From positions 186,001 to 250,000 of the forward strand of contig NZ_JAAVLW010000008.1 of assembly GCF_013114835.1 (NCBI RefSeq): a stretch of DNA of 64,000 bases. The letters are read 5' to 3'. This document shows, piece by piece, positions 35,186 to 43,814 of the stretch. This DNA is from Bradyrhizobium archetypum. GTDB taxonomy: Bacteria > Pseudomonadota > Alphaproteobacteria > Rhizobiales > Xanthobacteraceae. Under the pieces are notes generated by a model, which made no database searches, was not told the origin of the DNA, and saw nothing but the letters and a program-made list of their open reading frames with translations. How positions within the stretch are numbered: position 1 is the stretch's first letter; each line of letters begins with the position of its first letter. The translations under genes and the position numbers were made by a program.

Positions 35186-36760
35186 TCACAATTGGCGGAT
35201 AGCGATCAGAATTCCGATAAAGGTTGCCGCGATGATCCAGAGCGCCACCGTTCGCCAGCGGCTCTTGCGACCCTCGGCGCGGCCTAGCGCCGCGATCGTC
35301 TCCGGTGACAGCGTCAGGCCTTCCCGGGTCATCTTCTCCATGTGCTCGATCACGGCAACCGCCCGCGAGGCGATCGCCGGCACGCCCGTCATCACGCGGC
35401 CGAGCTCGCCCGCGCCGGACATTGCGCCCTCAATCCGCCCGAGCGGGCCAAGGTTGCGCTCGATCCATTCGCGGACGACGGGATCGGCGACCTTCCAGAT
35501 ATCCAGTTTCGGATCGAAGCCTCGCGCGACCCCCTCGACCACCACCATGGTCTTTTGCAGCAGGATCAGTTCCGGCCGGGTCTGCATGTCGAACAGCCCG
35601 GTAACCTCGAGCAGCAGGGTCAACAGCTTCGCCATCGAGATTTCTTCGGCGGTGCGATTGTGGATCGGTTCGCCGATGGCACGGATGGCTTGCGCGAAAT
35701 TCTCGACCGAGTGATGGCCCGGCACGTAACCCGCCTCAAAATGCACCTCGGCGACGCGACGGTAGTCGCGCGTGATGAAGCCCAGCAGAATCTCCGCAAG
35801 GAAACGCCGTTCCTTCAGGCCAAGCCGGCCCATGATACCGAAATCGACGGCGACCAGGCGGCCGGAATCGTCGAGAAACAGATTGCCGGGATGCATGTCG
35901 GCATGAAAGAAGCCGTCACGCAGCGCATGGCGCAGGAAGCTCTGGATCACCTTGCGGCCGAGGTCGGGCAGGTCGACCTGCGCGGCGGCGAGGCGCGCGT
36001 GATCGTTGAGCGCGATGCCGTCGATCCATTCCATTGTCAGCACGTTGTGGGTGGTGCGGTCCCAGTCGACGACCGGCACGCGGAAATCCGGATCGTCGCG
36101 CGTGTTCTCCGCCATCTCGGATAGGGCGGCAGCCTCGAGCCGCAGGTCCATCTCCATCGCGACCGAGCGCGACATCGTGTTGATGACCTCGATCAGCCGC
36201 AGCCGCCGCGCCTCGGCAGAATGCGCTTCCGCGTTGCGCGCGACAAAGAAGAAATCGGAGAGATCGCGACGGAAGCGCGATGCGACATTGGGCCGGAGCA
36301 CCTTGACGGCGACCGGCTGGCGCACGCCGTTGCGCTCGACCTCGCCGCGATGGACCTGGGCAATGGAAGCGGCGGCGACCGGCGGGCCCAAACTGACAAA
36401 GGCCTGCGCCAGCGGGCGCTCCAGCGAGGCTGCGATCACGGCCTCGGCTTCGCCCTGCGAAAACGGCGGCAGGCGGTCCTGCAGGCTTTCCAGATCGCGC
36501 GCCATGGCGACACCGACCACGTCGGGCCGGGTCGCCAGAAACTGCCCGAGCTTGAGATAGGCGGGTCCGAGCCGCGTCAGTGCGCGCGACAGCCGCGGGC
36601 CGGCCTTGGCGCCGGGCCGTTCGATCAGCCGCGCCAGGCGCAGCGCGAGCTGCCCGGGCGGCGGCACCAGGCCCGGATCGACCACGCCGAACACGCCCTC
36701 GCGCGCGAACACGTAAGCGGCGCGGACGAGCCGCGCGATGTGGGTCGCTGCAGAAATCAC
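35186..36760 (-). CDS. ubiB: Ubiquinone biosynthesis protein UbiB (ABC1/ADCK kinase family)
   Basis: Membrane-associated atypical kinase/ATPase of 524 residues needed for ubiquinone synthesis. Motifs are the KxGQ segment AYLKLGQFLATRPDVV, AAASIAQVHRGEV with A-S-I-A-Q, VAVKVLRPNV, MEMDLRLEAAAL, DGFFHADMHPGNLFLD and AVDFGIMGRL. A hydrophobic C-terminal helix lies at about 501-520 (WRTVALWIIAATFIGILIAI). The start is the GTG at 36760, whose GTGA overlaps the ubiE stop and gives MISAATHIARLVRAAYVF; the frame extends to 36811, but that part overlaps ubiE. Middle gene of ubiE-ubiB-coaBC-dut. Confidence 0.95.
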   Translation of the reverse strand: MISAATHIARLVRAAYVFAREGVFGVVDPGLVPPPGQLALRLARLIERPGAKAGPRLSRALTRLGPAYLKLGQFLATRPDVVGVAMARDLESLQDRLPPFSQGEAEAVIAASLERPLAQAFVSLGPPVAAASIAQVHRGEVERNGVRQPVAVKVLRPNVASRFRRDLSDFFFVARNAEAHSAEARRLRLIEVINTMSRSVAMEMDLRLEAAALSEMAENTRDDPDFRVPVVDWDRTTHNVLTMEWIDGIALNDHARLAAAQVDLPDLGRKVIQSFLRHALRDGFFHADMHPGNLFLDDSGRLVAVDFGIMGRLGLKERRFLAEILLGFITRDYRRVAEVHFEAGYVPGHHSVENFAQAIRAIGEPIHNRTAEEISMAKLLTLLLEVTGLFDMQTRPELILLQKTMVVVEGVARGFDPKLDIWKVADPVVREWIERNLGPLGRIEGAMSGAGELGRVMTGVPAIASRAVAVIEHMEKMTREGLTLSPETIAALGRAEGRKSRWRTVALWIIAATFIGILIAIRQL

Positions 36761-37521
36761 AAACGCCAGCCCGAATGCAACGCCACGATGCCGCCGGAGA
36801 GGCTCTGCCATTTCACCCGCGAAAAGCCGGCGCCACGGATCATCTCGGCGAATATATTGGGCCGCGGGAATTTCCGAATCGATTCGACGAGATACCGATA
36901 GGATTCCGCATCGCCCGTCACGGCGCGGCCGAGGGGCGGGATCACCCTGAACGAGAACTGATCGTACAGCCAGTCCAGTCCGGGAACATCGACGGTGGAG
37001 AATTCCAGGCAGAGGAAGCGGCTGCCCGGCCGCAGCACGCGATAGGCCTCGCGCAATGCGGCGTCGATCCGCGGCACGTTGCGGATGCCGAATGCGATGG
37101 TGTAGCCATCGAAAGAACGGTCCGGAAACGCCAGTGCTTCGGCATTGCCCTCGACAAACGACACCTGATGGTCGAGATGCCGCGCCAGCGCGCGATTGCG
37201 GCCAATTTCGAGCATATCGCTGTTGATGTCGCAGACGGTGGCTTGGAAGCCCATGCCTGCCGCCTCGGCCGCACGGAAGGCGATGTCGCCAGTGCCGCCG
37301 GCGACATCGAGCAGCGCAAACGGGGCGTCGTTTTTCGGCGGATTGAGCGCCGTGATCATGACGTCCTTCCAGGCCCGGTGCAGGCCCGCCGACATCAGAT
37401 CGTTCATCAGGTCGTAACGGGACGCCACGCTGTGAAACACGTCGTTCACCAGCGTCTGCTTGTCGCTTAGGGGTATGTCCCTGAAGCCAAAATGGGTGGT
37501 TTGATCCGGCTGCCGAACCAT
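36757..37521 (-). CDS. ubiE: Ubiquinone/menaquinone C-methyltransferase UbiE
   Basis: SAM methyltransferase of 254 residues acting on the benzoquinol ring. SAM motif I is LLDVAGGTGDIAFRAAEAAG (about 68-87), motif II is near EGNAEALAFPDRSFDGYTIA, and GIRNVPRIDAALREAYRVLR is the UbiE/COQ5 signature. The N-terminal FHSVASRYDLMNDLMSAGLH is also diagnostic. It opens the minus-strand operon ubiE-ubiB-coaBC-dut, divergent from mutM across a 79-base spacer that must hold both promoters. Confidence 0.97.
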   Translation of the reverse strand: MVRQPDQTTHFGFRDIPLSDKQTLVNDVFHSVASRYDLMNDLMSAGLHRAWKDVMITALNPPKNDAPFALLDVAGGTGDIAFRAAEAAGMGFQATVCDINSDMLEIGRNRALARHLDHQVSFVEGNAEALAFPDRSFDGYTIAFGIRNVPRIDAALREAYRVLRPGSRFLCLEFSTVDVPGLDWLYDQFSFRVIPPLGRAVTGDAESYRYLVESIRKFPRPNIFAEMIRGAGFSRVKWQSLSGGIVALHSGWRL

Positions 37522-37600
37522 TAGATGTACTCCACTACCGGACCATAGCGCGCCCGTCGCAATGGCGCTATCACGTCACCCCCATAAGGTGAATGCCTGT

Positions 37601-38482
37601 ATGCCTGAATTGCCCGAAGTCGAAACCGTCCGCCGCGGCCTGCAGCCGGCCATGGAGGGGTCGAAAATCCTCAAAGCGGAAGCCCGGCGCAAGGATCTGC
37701 GGTTTCCCTTTCAAAAGGACTTTATCGCGCGGCTGGAAGGCCAGACCGTGACCGGTCTCGGCCGCCGCGCCAAATACCTGATGGCGGACCTCGGCTCCGG
37801 TGACGTGCTCCTGATGCATCTGGGCATGTCCGGCTCGTTCCGGGTGCTCGAAGGCGGCAATAACAACACGCCCGGCCAATTTCACCATCCGCGCAGCGAG
37901 GACCGCGCGCACGACCACGTGGTGTTTCACATGTCATCGGGCGCGGCGATCGTGTTCAACGATCCGCGCCGCTTTGGTTACATGAAGGTCATCGCCCGCG
38001 ACGTGCTGGAGGATGAGCCGCTTCTGAAGGACCTCGGCCCGGAGCCGCTCGGCAACGAATTCGACGCCGCGATGCTGGCGCGATCGTGCTTCAACAAGAA
38101 GACCAGCCTGAAGGCCGCGCTGCTCGACCAGCGCGTGGTGGCCGGCCTCGGCAACATCTATGTCTGCGAGGCGTTGTACCGGTCGCATCTGTCGCCGCGC
38201 CGGCTGGCGGCGACGCTGTCGACGAAGAATGGCGAGCCGACCGACCATGCCGGGCGGCTGGTCGATGCGATCCACGCAGTGCTTAATCAGGCGATCAAGG
38301 CCGGCGGCTCCTCGATCAGCGACCATCGCCTGACCTCGGGCGAGCTCGGCTACTTCCAGCACTCCTTTCAGGTCTACGATCGCGAGGGCGAGAAGTGCCA
38401 GAAAAGGGGCTGCGGCGGCGTCGTGCGGCGCTTCGTGCAGAATGGCCGCTCGACCTTCTGGTGTCCGAAATGTCAGAAATAA
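37601..38482 (+). CDS. mutM: Formamidopyrimidine-DNA glycosylase (Fpg)
   Basis: Bifunctional glycosylase/AP lyase of 293 residues that removes 8-oxoguanine and FaPy. MPELPEVETVRRGL gives the catalytic Pro2 and Glu3; Lys at about 60 lies in GRRAKYLMADL; NDPRRFGYM and LLDQRVVAGLGNIYVCEAL follow. The C-terminal zinc finger is GEKCQKRGCGGVVRRFVQNG continuing to WCPKCQK, with an unusual C-x4-C first pair. The start at 37601 is fixed by the required Pro2; AAGGTGA lies upstream. Divergent from ubiE, as in many alphaproteobacteria. Confidence 0.97.
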   Translation: MPELPEVETVRRGLQPAMEGSKILKAEARRKDLRFPFQKDFIARLEGQTVTGLGRRAKYLMADLGSGDVLLMHLGMSGSFRVLEGGNNNTPGQFHHPRSEDRAHDHVVFHMSSGAAIVFNDPRRFGYMKVIARDVLEDEPLLKDLGPEPLGNEFDAAMLARSCFNKKTSLKAALLDQRVVAGLGNIYVCEALYRSHLSPRRLAATLSTKNGEPTDHAGRLVDAIHAVLNQAIKAGGSSISDHRLTSGELGYFQHSFQVYDREGEKCQKRGCGGVVRRFVQNGRSTFWCPKCQK

Positions 38483-39036
38483 CCAGCACCCCGACACTCG
38501 AAACGAGGCGACTGATCCTGAGGCCGCTTGCGCTGTCTGACGCGCCGGCGATCCAACGCCATTTCAACAACTGGAACATTATCCAGCATCTCGCGTCGGC
38601 TGTCCCCTGGCCATATCCGGAGGATGGCGCGGAGACGTTCATCCGGAGGGAGCTGGAGAGGGTCGCCGCGGGGGAAGAGATCTATAATTGGATGTTGGTC
38701 CTGCGCGGCGGTGATGGCGAGGCGATCGGGAATATTCGCCTGCGCCCGTGGGTAGAGGATCCGAACGGCAACCGCGGATTTTGGCTCGCGGAGCGCTACT
38801 GGAATCAGGGCCTGATGACCGAGGCCGTCTCGGCAGTGAACGATTTTGCCTTCCGCGTCCTGGGCGTCGAGGTTTTCTACGCCTGCAATGCGGCGACCAA
38901 CGTGGCGTCCCGCCGGGTCAAGCAAAAGACAGGCGCCGAATTGGTTGGCTACCTCGAGCTATCCCATCACAACGGTCAGACGCTGGCAGAACGGTGGCGT
39001 ATGACGCGGGAGAATTGGCTGCGCCGGCACACGTAG
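38470..39036 (+). CDS. GNAT family N-acetyltransferase (RimJ/RimL-like)
   Basis: Protein of 188 residues with the RimJ/RimL layout: ETRRLILRPLALSDAPAIQR at the start, EAIGNIRLRP, NRGFWLAERYWNQGLMTEAV for acetyl-CoA binding, VFYACNAATNVASRRVKQKT and the terminal WRMTRENWLRR. The ATG at 38470 lies inside the mutM coding sequence, so the genes overlap by 13 bases and may be coupled; a GTG three codons upstream is an alternative. The acceptor substrate is unknown. Confidence 0.85.
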   Translation: MSEITSTPTLETRRLILRPLALSDAPAIQRHFNNWNIIQHLASAVPWPYPEDGAETFIRRELERVAAGEEIYNWMLVLRGGDGEAIGNIRLRPWVEDPNGNRGFWLAERYWNQGLMTEAVSAVNDFAFRVLGVEVFYACNAATNVASRRVKQKTGAELVGYLELSHHNGQTLAERWRMTRENWLRRHT

Positions 39037-39064
39037 GCCATCCGGTCGGCGCGAAGCGCCGCCG

Positions 39065-39137
39065 GATGACAGGCTCCGCGAAGCAATCCAGCGGAGCTGG
39101 CGGCTGGATTGCTTCTGGTTCGCCTCGCGCAATGACG
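39065..39137. repeat. Palindromic intergenic repeat, GAAGCAATCCA family, copy 2
   Basis: Perfect inner arms GAAGCAATCCAGC (39080-39092) and GCTGGATTGCTTC (39103-39115), flanked by CCGGATGACAGGCTCCGC and CGCCTCGCGCAATGACGC. It shares its core with the element at 713-797. Located between two convergent genes. Confidence 0.8.
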
Positions 39138-39155
39138 CTGCGCGAAGCGGGAATG

Positions 39156-39926
39156 TCAGGTTCGAGCCGGTGCTCTCAGGAAGAAAGCGCTGTCGTTCTG
39201 GATGGACGGGAGCGCAGCCATGACGGGGAGAATGGTGGGCTTTTCGACGAACGCCTCGATGATCGGCTCGTCGATGGCTATCGCCATGTTGCCCAAACGG
39301 GCTTCGACCCACTGCCAGAGATCGCGGATTTCCTCGGCGGATTTGCTGCCTGGGGCGTATTCGCAGACCGCAAGACCGGCACTCAGCGCGTCCTGGTGAT
39401 CGTTGCGCATCATGATGATGGGTCGGGCAACGATATCGTCGATGTCGAGCGCGGCCTCGTTACTCAGCGCGTTCTCCGCGCCGGCGAGGCGCGCTGCGCC
39501 GCGGATCGGGGCCTGATTCAGGACATAGGCAAACGGCTTGTGCCAGGCCCTGATGACGCTGAGCGTCGCGGCAGTCGCCTCGATATCGGCGATGCTCGGG
39601 CGCGTCGGGATCAGGCAGAAGTCGGCATAGCGAATGGCTGAATTGGTCGCGGCGGTGATGCCGCCGGCGGTGTCCACGATCGCTACCGTCACGCCCTCAC
39701 GGCCAAGCGATTGCAGGCGTTGTTCGACCTCCCTGGCGGCGTAGATCGGCTCGACGACCGGCGCGGCATACGGGCGGCGGCGCTTCCAGTTCGAAAGGGT
39801 GCCCTGCGTATCAGTCTCGATCACGCGGACATTGTGTCCGGCCCGGATGGCGGCAAGCGCAAGGCTGATGGCGAGCGTGCTCTTGCCGGAGCCTCCCTTC
39901 TGGGTGGCCAATACGATCGTCTGCAT
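39156..39926 (-). CDS. Orphan ParA/MinD-family ATPase
   Basis: P-loop ATPase of 256 residues. The deviant Walker A KGGSGKSTLA is at 10-19, with the second motif VIETDTQGTLSNWKRRR and Walker B-like VTVAIVDTAGG. It belongs to the short ParA type that positions plasmids, chemotaxis clusters or carboxysomes (PpfA/VirC1/McdA-like). No ParB gene or parS-like site was seen next to it, so it is an orphan with unknown cargo. The C-terminal 40 residues are not conserved in a way I recognise. Confidence 0.82.
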   Translation of the reverse strand: MQTIVLATQKGGSGKSTLAISLALAAIRAGHNVRVIETDTQGTLSNWKRRRPYAAPVVEPIYAAREVEQRLQSLGREGVTVAIVDTAGGITAATNSAIRYADFCLIPTRPSIADIEATAATLSVIRAWHKPFAYVLNQAPIRGAARLAGAENALSNEAALDIDDIVARPIIMMRNDHQDALSAGLAVCEYAPGSKSAEEIRDLWQWVEARLGNMAIAIDEPIIEAFVEKPTILPVMAALPSIQNDSAFFLRAPART

Positions 39927-40226
39927 TTCAGATCCTCTGGATGGCTTTCAGGCATTTTGGTTACGGCACACGAGCTGCGCCGCATTCTGCGACGCCGAGT
40001 TACGCGCTCGTCCAGACGTGCCCAGCCCGATCCAAGGTCAGGGGATCGCGGTAGTCCGAATCAGTCAGCTTGCAATGATGCCCGATTATGGAATTGCGGT
40101 CATCCGGGCAAATACTGCCGGGCGGCGCAATTGTGCCGATGAAAAACGACAACTTGCTGGTGCAGCTTACGTCCGGGCTATGCGGAGCAGCGCTGACGCG
40201 GTGCGCCGCGTCCGGGACACGAGTTG
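39927..40226. other. Intergenic stretch without recognisable gene
   Basis: About 300 bases upstream of the ParA gene and downstream of the protease-like gene. Small frames exist but lack ribosome sites and similarity. The ParA promoter should be here; no clear boxes or palindromes were noticed. Confidence 0.5.
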
Positions 40227-41606
40227 TTATTTTCGTACGCAGATCACGCGAACGACTGATGCCTTTGCGTCCGTCGATCCCCCGGCCGCGTTGACGCCAT
40301 TCGCCTTGAGGAAACCGCGCGACGTGTCGGCGCTCACCAGCACCGCCTGCGCCGCGGGCGCATCGTTCGCCGGACCGGCGAGTTGAACCGGCTTTAGCAA
40401 TGCGATGCCGGCAAACCTGCCGTCGCCATCTTGCGCGACGGCGCCGGAAAAACCGAGCGTGGGCGCGGGCGTCAGCGCGATGTCGCTGCTGCCGCCAAGC
40501 TGGGTCACGGAGGCCTTGACGCTGGTCACGGCGCCGCCGCCGCCTTGAACTTGCGGGTCGGCAATGCCCGTGACGTCGAGCGCCGTCTTCGTGGCGGCTT
40601 TGGCGAGGTCGAGCGCTTTCAGTCCGCGCGCGCCATAGATGCGCAATAGCGCGAGATCGTGCGGCTTGTCCTCCGCGACGCGATCGGCATTGCCAAAGCC
40701 CGGGATCGCGACCGTGAGGCAGCCGTCGGTGATCTGGCGGTCGGTCAGGATAGCGCCATCGTCGCTGACGACGACGCCGGTGCCGTATTCGACGGTCTTG
40801 CGCGGAGGCGGGCCCGCCGTTTGCGCCGCGGCCGGAAACGCGGTGAATGCGCTCGACATCGCGATCACGACCGGTTCCACGGTATTCTCGGTCGCCTGGT
40901 CGTACATGATCGTGAGAATGCGGACCTCGTCACCCCTGAACGTGCCGCGGATGTAGAACTTCTTCAGGCCCTGCAGGCCGGACAGCACGAAGAAGTCCGG
41001 CTTGACGACGGTGTAGTCGACATTGCGTCCGGGCTCTTTCTTCTCGCGCTCGGCGAGTTTTGAAGTGGTGGGACCGGCCTCCTTGCGGCGTGCCAGTTGA
41101 ATCTGGATCGTGCCGGTCGACGAGCTCCATTTGGTGCCGTTGGCGTCGCTGGCTTGCTGCGGCACCAGCTTGGCGGGAATGCCGAGCCGCGCCCCGGTGC
41201 CGGGATCGGTGACGATCTTCCAGCCAACGCTCTCCTGCTTCTTCCTGGCGGTCTCCGCAAGGGCGCCGCGCTCCTGCGGATTGAGCACGCCGGTTGGCTT
41301 CGCGCCGCGCGACTTCTGGAATTCTTTGATCGCATTGACCATGCGCTCGCTGACGTCGCCGGTGATGGCGCCGTTGTATTGTCCGACCCAGGCAAGGTCC
41401 GACTGCAGCGCCAGCCGCTCCGCCTGCCCCAACGCCTTGGCCGTGTCCTCCGGCTTCTGCACCGCGGGACGGATCGGCACCGTCGTGACTTGTTTCGGCG
41501 TGGCACCCGCCGTAGATGGCGGCGTCATTTGCGCCTGCGCGGCCGTCCCGGCGATCACAAAAGCCGAGACCGCGATCATCGATGTTGCTGAAGGCACCAA
41601 TCTCAT
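40227..41606 (-). CDS. Secreted peptidoglycan-binding protein with degenerate trypsin-like domain
   Basis: Exported protein of 459 residues. A signal peptide covers about 1-25 (MRLVPSATSMIAVSAFVIAG, then TAAQA). Residues about 62-115 form a PG_binding_1 domain (LQSDLAWVGQYNGAITGDVS, AIKEFQKSRG). After a middle region the C-terminal half (about 274-408) resembles HtrA/trypsin: YGTGVVVSDDGAILTDRQIT, HDLALLRI with Asp317, and LGFSGAVA with Ser387. The catalytic His expected after LT(N/D) is Gln291, so it is probably not an active protease. The start at 41606 is placed to give the signal peptide; the ribosome site is weak. No operon partner. Confidence 0.78.
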   Translation of the reverse strand: MRLVPSATSMIAVSAFVIAGTAAQAQMTPPSTAGATPKQVTTVPIRPAVQKPEDTAKALGQAERLALQSDLAWVGQYNGAITGDVSERMVNAIKEFQKSRGAKPTGVLNPQERGALAETARKKQESVGWKIVTDPGTGARLGIPAKLVPQQASDANGTKWSSSTGTIQIQLARRKEAGPTTSKLAEREKKEPGRNVDYTVVKPDFFVLSGLQGLKKFYIRGTFRGDEVRILTIMYDQATENTVEPVVIAMSSAFTAFPAAAQTAGPPPRKTVEYGTGVVVSDDGAILTDRQITDGCLTVAIPGFGNADRVAEDKPHDLALLRIYGARGLKALDLAKAATKTALDVTGIADPQVQGGGGAVTSVKASVTQLGGSSDIALTPAPTLGFSGAVAQDGDGRFAGIALLKPVQLAGPANDAPAAQAVLVSADTSRGFLKANGVNAAGGSTDAKASVVRVICVRK

Positions 41607-41705
41607 GACAAAACCCGGCGGAATAAGGGGAGTGCGATCATTGACGCCCCGCCAATGAAGCACATCTGCTTAGTCGGCAACAACCGCGCCCCGGTTCAGC
41701 AGTTT

Positions 41706-41838
41706 CCCCTCATCCTGAGGAGCGGCGTCAGCCGCGTCTCGAAGGATGAAGGCCCGAGTGGAGCCGCATGGTTCTCCCGGCGATGCGAAGCATCGTCCGG
41801 TAGACGCGCGTTGCGCGCTCCTCACCAAGAGGGTCTGA
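41706..41838. repeat. Palindromic repeat, CCTCATCCTGAGGAGC family
   Basis: Long imperfect inverted repeat. CCCCTCATCCTGAGGAGCGG at the left is answered by GCTCCTCACCAAGAGGGTCT at the right, with internal GTCTCGAAGGATGAAGGCCC, GCGATGCGAAGCATCG and ACGCGCGTTGCGCGCTC hairpins. This is a well-known Bradyrhizobium/Rhodopseudomonas intergenic element type. It lies in the promoter region of the MoeB/ThiF gene. Confidence 0.8.
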
Positions 41839-41873
41839 CGGTCGGTGTCGAGGCAGGAGAAAGTCGTGCGACC

Positions 41874-42677
41874 ATGCTGACGGCTGACGAACTCGAACGC
41901 TACGCCCGCCATATCGTGCTGCGCGACGTCGGCGGCCCGGGCCAGGCCGCGCTGAAGGAGGCGTCCGTGCTGGTGATCGGCGCCGGCGGTCTCGGCGCGC
42001 CGGTCCTGATGTATCTCGCGGCCGCCGGCGTCGGCAGGCTCGGCGCGGTCGACGACGACATCGTCTCGCTGTCCAATCTGCAGCGCCAGATCATCCACAC
42101 CACGCCTGATATCGGCCGGCTAAAGGTCGACAGCGCCGCGGAGACGGTTCGCTCGCTCAACCCCCATGTCGCGTTCGAGGCGCATGCGGTTCGCCTCAAT
42201 GCCAGGAACGCGATATCGCTGATCAGTGACTACGATCTCGTGCTCGACGGCTCAGATAATTTCGAGACCCGCTATCTGGTTTCCGATGCCTGCTTCTTTG
42301 CCGGCAAGCCGCTGATCACGGCGGCTTTGGGTCAGTTCGACGGGTCGTTGACCACGATCCGGGCGCATGAACGGGATGCCGATGGCCACTACAATCCAAC
42401 CTATCGTTGCCTGTTTCCCGAACCGCCGCCGCCCGGCACCGTGCCGGCCTGCGCCGAGGCCGGCGTGATGGGCGCGCTGGCGGGCATGCTGGGATCGATG
42501 ATGGCGCTGGAAGCCATTCGGGAAGTCGTCGGCTTCGGCGAAAGCCTGGTCGGACGGCTGGTGATGGTGGATGCGCGCGCGATGCGCTTCGAAACCCTGC
42601 GCTACACGCGCGATCCGCAAAATCCGCTCAATGGCGACACGCCCATCATTGTCGATTTGAGCGGACACGCGGCATAG
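41874..42677 (+). CDS. ThiF/MoeB/HesA family adenylyltransferase
   Basis: E1-like enzyme of 267 residues that adenylates the C-terminal Gly-Gly of a small sulfur carrier (MoaD for molybdopterin or ThiS for thiamine). RYARHIVLRDVGGPGQAALK leads to the nucleotide site VLVIGAGGLGAPVLMYLAAA, then VDDDIVSLSNLQRQIIHTTP with the conserved Arg and DLVLDGSDNFETRY. The zinc CxxC pairs of E. coli MoeB are absent. The C-terminus lacks a rhodanese domain. No MoaD/ThiS gene is adjacent, so the partner cannot be settled. The ATG at 41874 lies just past a repeat. Confidence 0.87.
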   Translation: MLTADELERYARHIVLRDVGGPGQAALKEASVLVIGAGGLGAPVLMYLAAAGVGRLGAVDDDIVSLSNLQRQIIHTTPDIGRLKVDSAAETVRSLNPHVAFEAHAVRLNARNAISLISDYDLVLDGSDNFETRYLVSDACFFAGKPLITAALGQFDGSLTTIRAHERDADGHYNPTYRCLFPEPPPPGTVPACAEAGVMGALAGMLGSMMALEAIREVVGFGESLVGRLVMVDARAMRFETLRYTRDPQNPLNGDTPIIVDLSGHAA

Positions 42678-42686
42678 CCTGCCGAG

Positions 42687-43694
42687 CTACTCACGCGCGA
42701 CGCGCTTCTCGCTGTCCATGTGCGCGAGCTGGGCTTCGGGATAACGGGCGCCGGCGGCCACGCCGGGCGGAAACGCCTCGGCCAGTGCGGCCAAGTGGGC
42801 CGGTGTCAGCTTGACGTCGAGTGCACCAAGCGCTTCGGCGAGACGATCGCGGCGGCGGGCGCCGACCAGCGGCACGATATCGCTGCCCTGCGCGGCGACC
42901 CAGGCGATGGCGACCTGCGCCGGCGAAGCGCCGACGCCACCGGCAATTCGCCGCAACGAGTCGGCCAGCATCAGGTTGGCGTCGAGATTGGAGCCCTGAA
43001 AGCGCGGGCTCATGGTGCGAAAATCCTGCGCGCCGGACCGATCCTTGCTCCAGTGGCCGCTGATCAGGCCACGCGCCAATACGCCATAGGCCGTGATGCC
43101 GATGCCCAGTTCCCGGCAAGTCTTCAGGATATCCTCCTCGATGCCGCGTGCGAGCAGCGAATACTCGATCTGGAGATCGACGATCGGATGCACGGCATGC
43201 GCACGGCGAATGGTGTCGGAGCCCACTTCGGAAAGCCCGACATGTCGGATCCAGCCGGCTTTCACCATGTCGGCCATCGCACCGATGGTTTCTTCGATCG
43301 GCACATTGGGATCGAGCCGTGCGGGACGATAGATGTCGATCGCGTCGACGCCGAGCCGCTGCAGCGAATAGGCGAGGAAATTCTTGATCGCCGCCGGGCG
43401 GCTGTCATAGCCGGACCAATTCCTCGCGGGATCGCGCAGCGCGCCGAATTTCACGCTGATCTGCAGATTGTCGCGATTGCGCGACGTGAGCGCCTCGCGG
43501 ATCAGCATCTCGTTGTGGCCCATGCCGTAGAAATCGCCGGTGTCGAGCAGGGTGATGCCGGCGTCGAGCGCAGCATGAATGGTGGCGATGCTCTCGCTGC
43601 GGTCGGCCGGGCCGTAAAAATCCGACATGCCCATGCAGCCGAGGCCAATGACGGAGACGGTTGGACCGGTCGTGCCGAGATTGCGCTTTTCCAT
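42687..43694 (-). CDS. Aldo/keto reductase family oxidoreductase
   Basis: TIM-barrel protein of 335 residues. MEKRNLGTTGPTVSVIGLGC is the family start; TLLDTGDFYGMGHNEMLI supplies Asp and Tyr of the tetrad and ISVKFGAL the Lys. The fourth residue, a His in DLYYxHRxDP, is Ala here (DIYRPARLDPNVPIEETIGA), which would change activity unless another residue substitutes. The NADPH segment PLVGARRRDRL is present. GAGGAGA lies 7 bases before the ATG at 43694. It is divergent from a LysR-type regulator across a 119-base spacer with palindromes, so it is likely its target. Confidence 0.88.
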   Translation of the reverse strand: MEKRNLGTTGPTVSVIGLGCMGMSDFYGPADRSESIATIHAALDAGITLLDTGDFYGMGHNEMLIREALTSRNRDNLQISVKFGALRDPARNWSGYDSRPAAIKNFLAYSLQRLGVDAIDIYRPARLDPNVPIEETIGAMADMVKAGWIRHVGLSEVGSDTIRRAHAVHPIVDLQIEYSLLARGIEEDILKTCRELGIGITAYGVLARGLISGHWSKDRSGAQDFRTMSPRFQGSNLDANLMLADSLRRIAGGVGASPAQVAIAWVAAQGSDIVPLVGARRRDRLAEALGALDVKLTPAHLAALAEAFPPGVAAGARYPEAQLAHMDSEKRVARE

Positions 43695-43783
43695 GATGAT
43701 TCTCCTCGTGTCGGTGGCGGCTATGCGCGCCGTGATGACGCGGCTGATATGGACCCTTGCGCGCGAACCGATAAGCTGGACAA

Positions 43784-43814
43784 TTCGAAATAGCTTGTTC
43801 ACTATATCGAACAA
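43784..43814. promoter_or_regulatory. Overlapping inverted repeats in the AKR/LysR divergent promoter
   Basis: TTCGAAATAG (43784-43793) pairs with CTATATCGAA (43802-43811), 9 of 10 bases; a second palindrome TTGTTC-N8-GAACAA (43795-43814) overlaps it and runs into the LysR start codon. LysR regulators usually bind such interrupted dyads and repress their own gene. Binding is inferred. Confidence 0.5.

Noticed and set aside
38990..39160. Insertion sequence remnant near the ParA gene
   Set aside because: Only a dispersed palindrome is present; no transposase fragment or terminal repeats with target duplication were seen.
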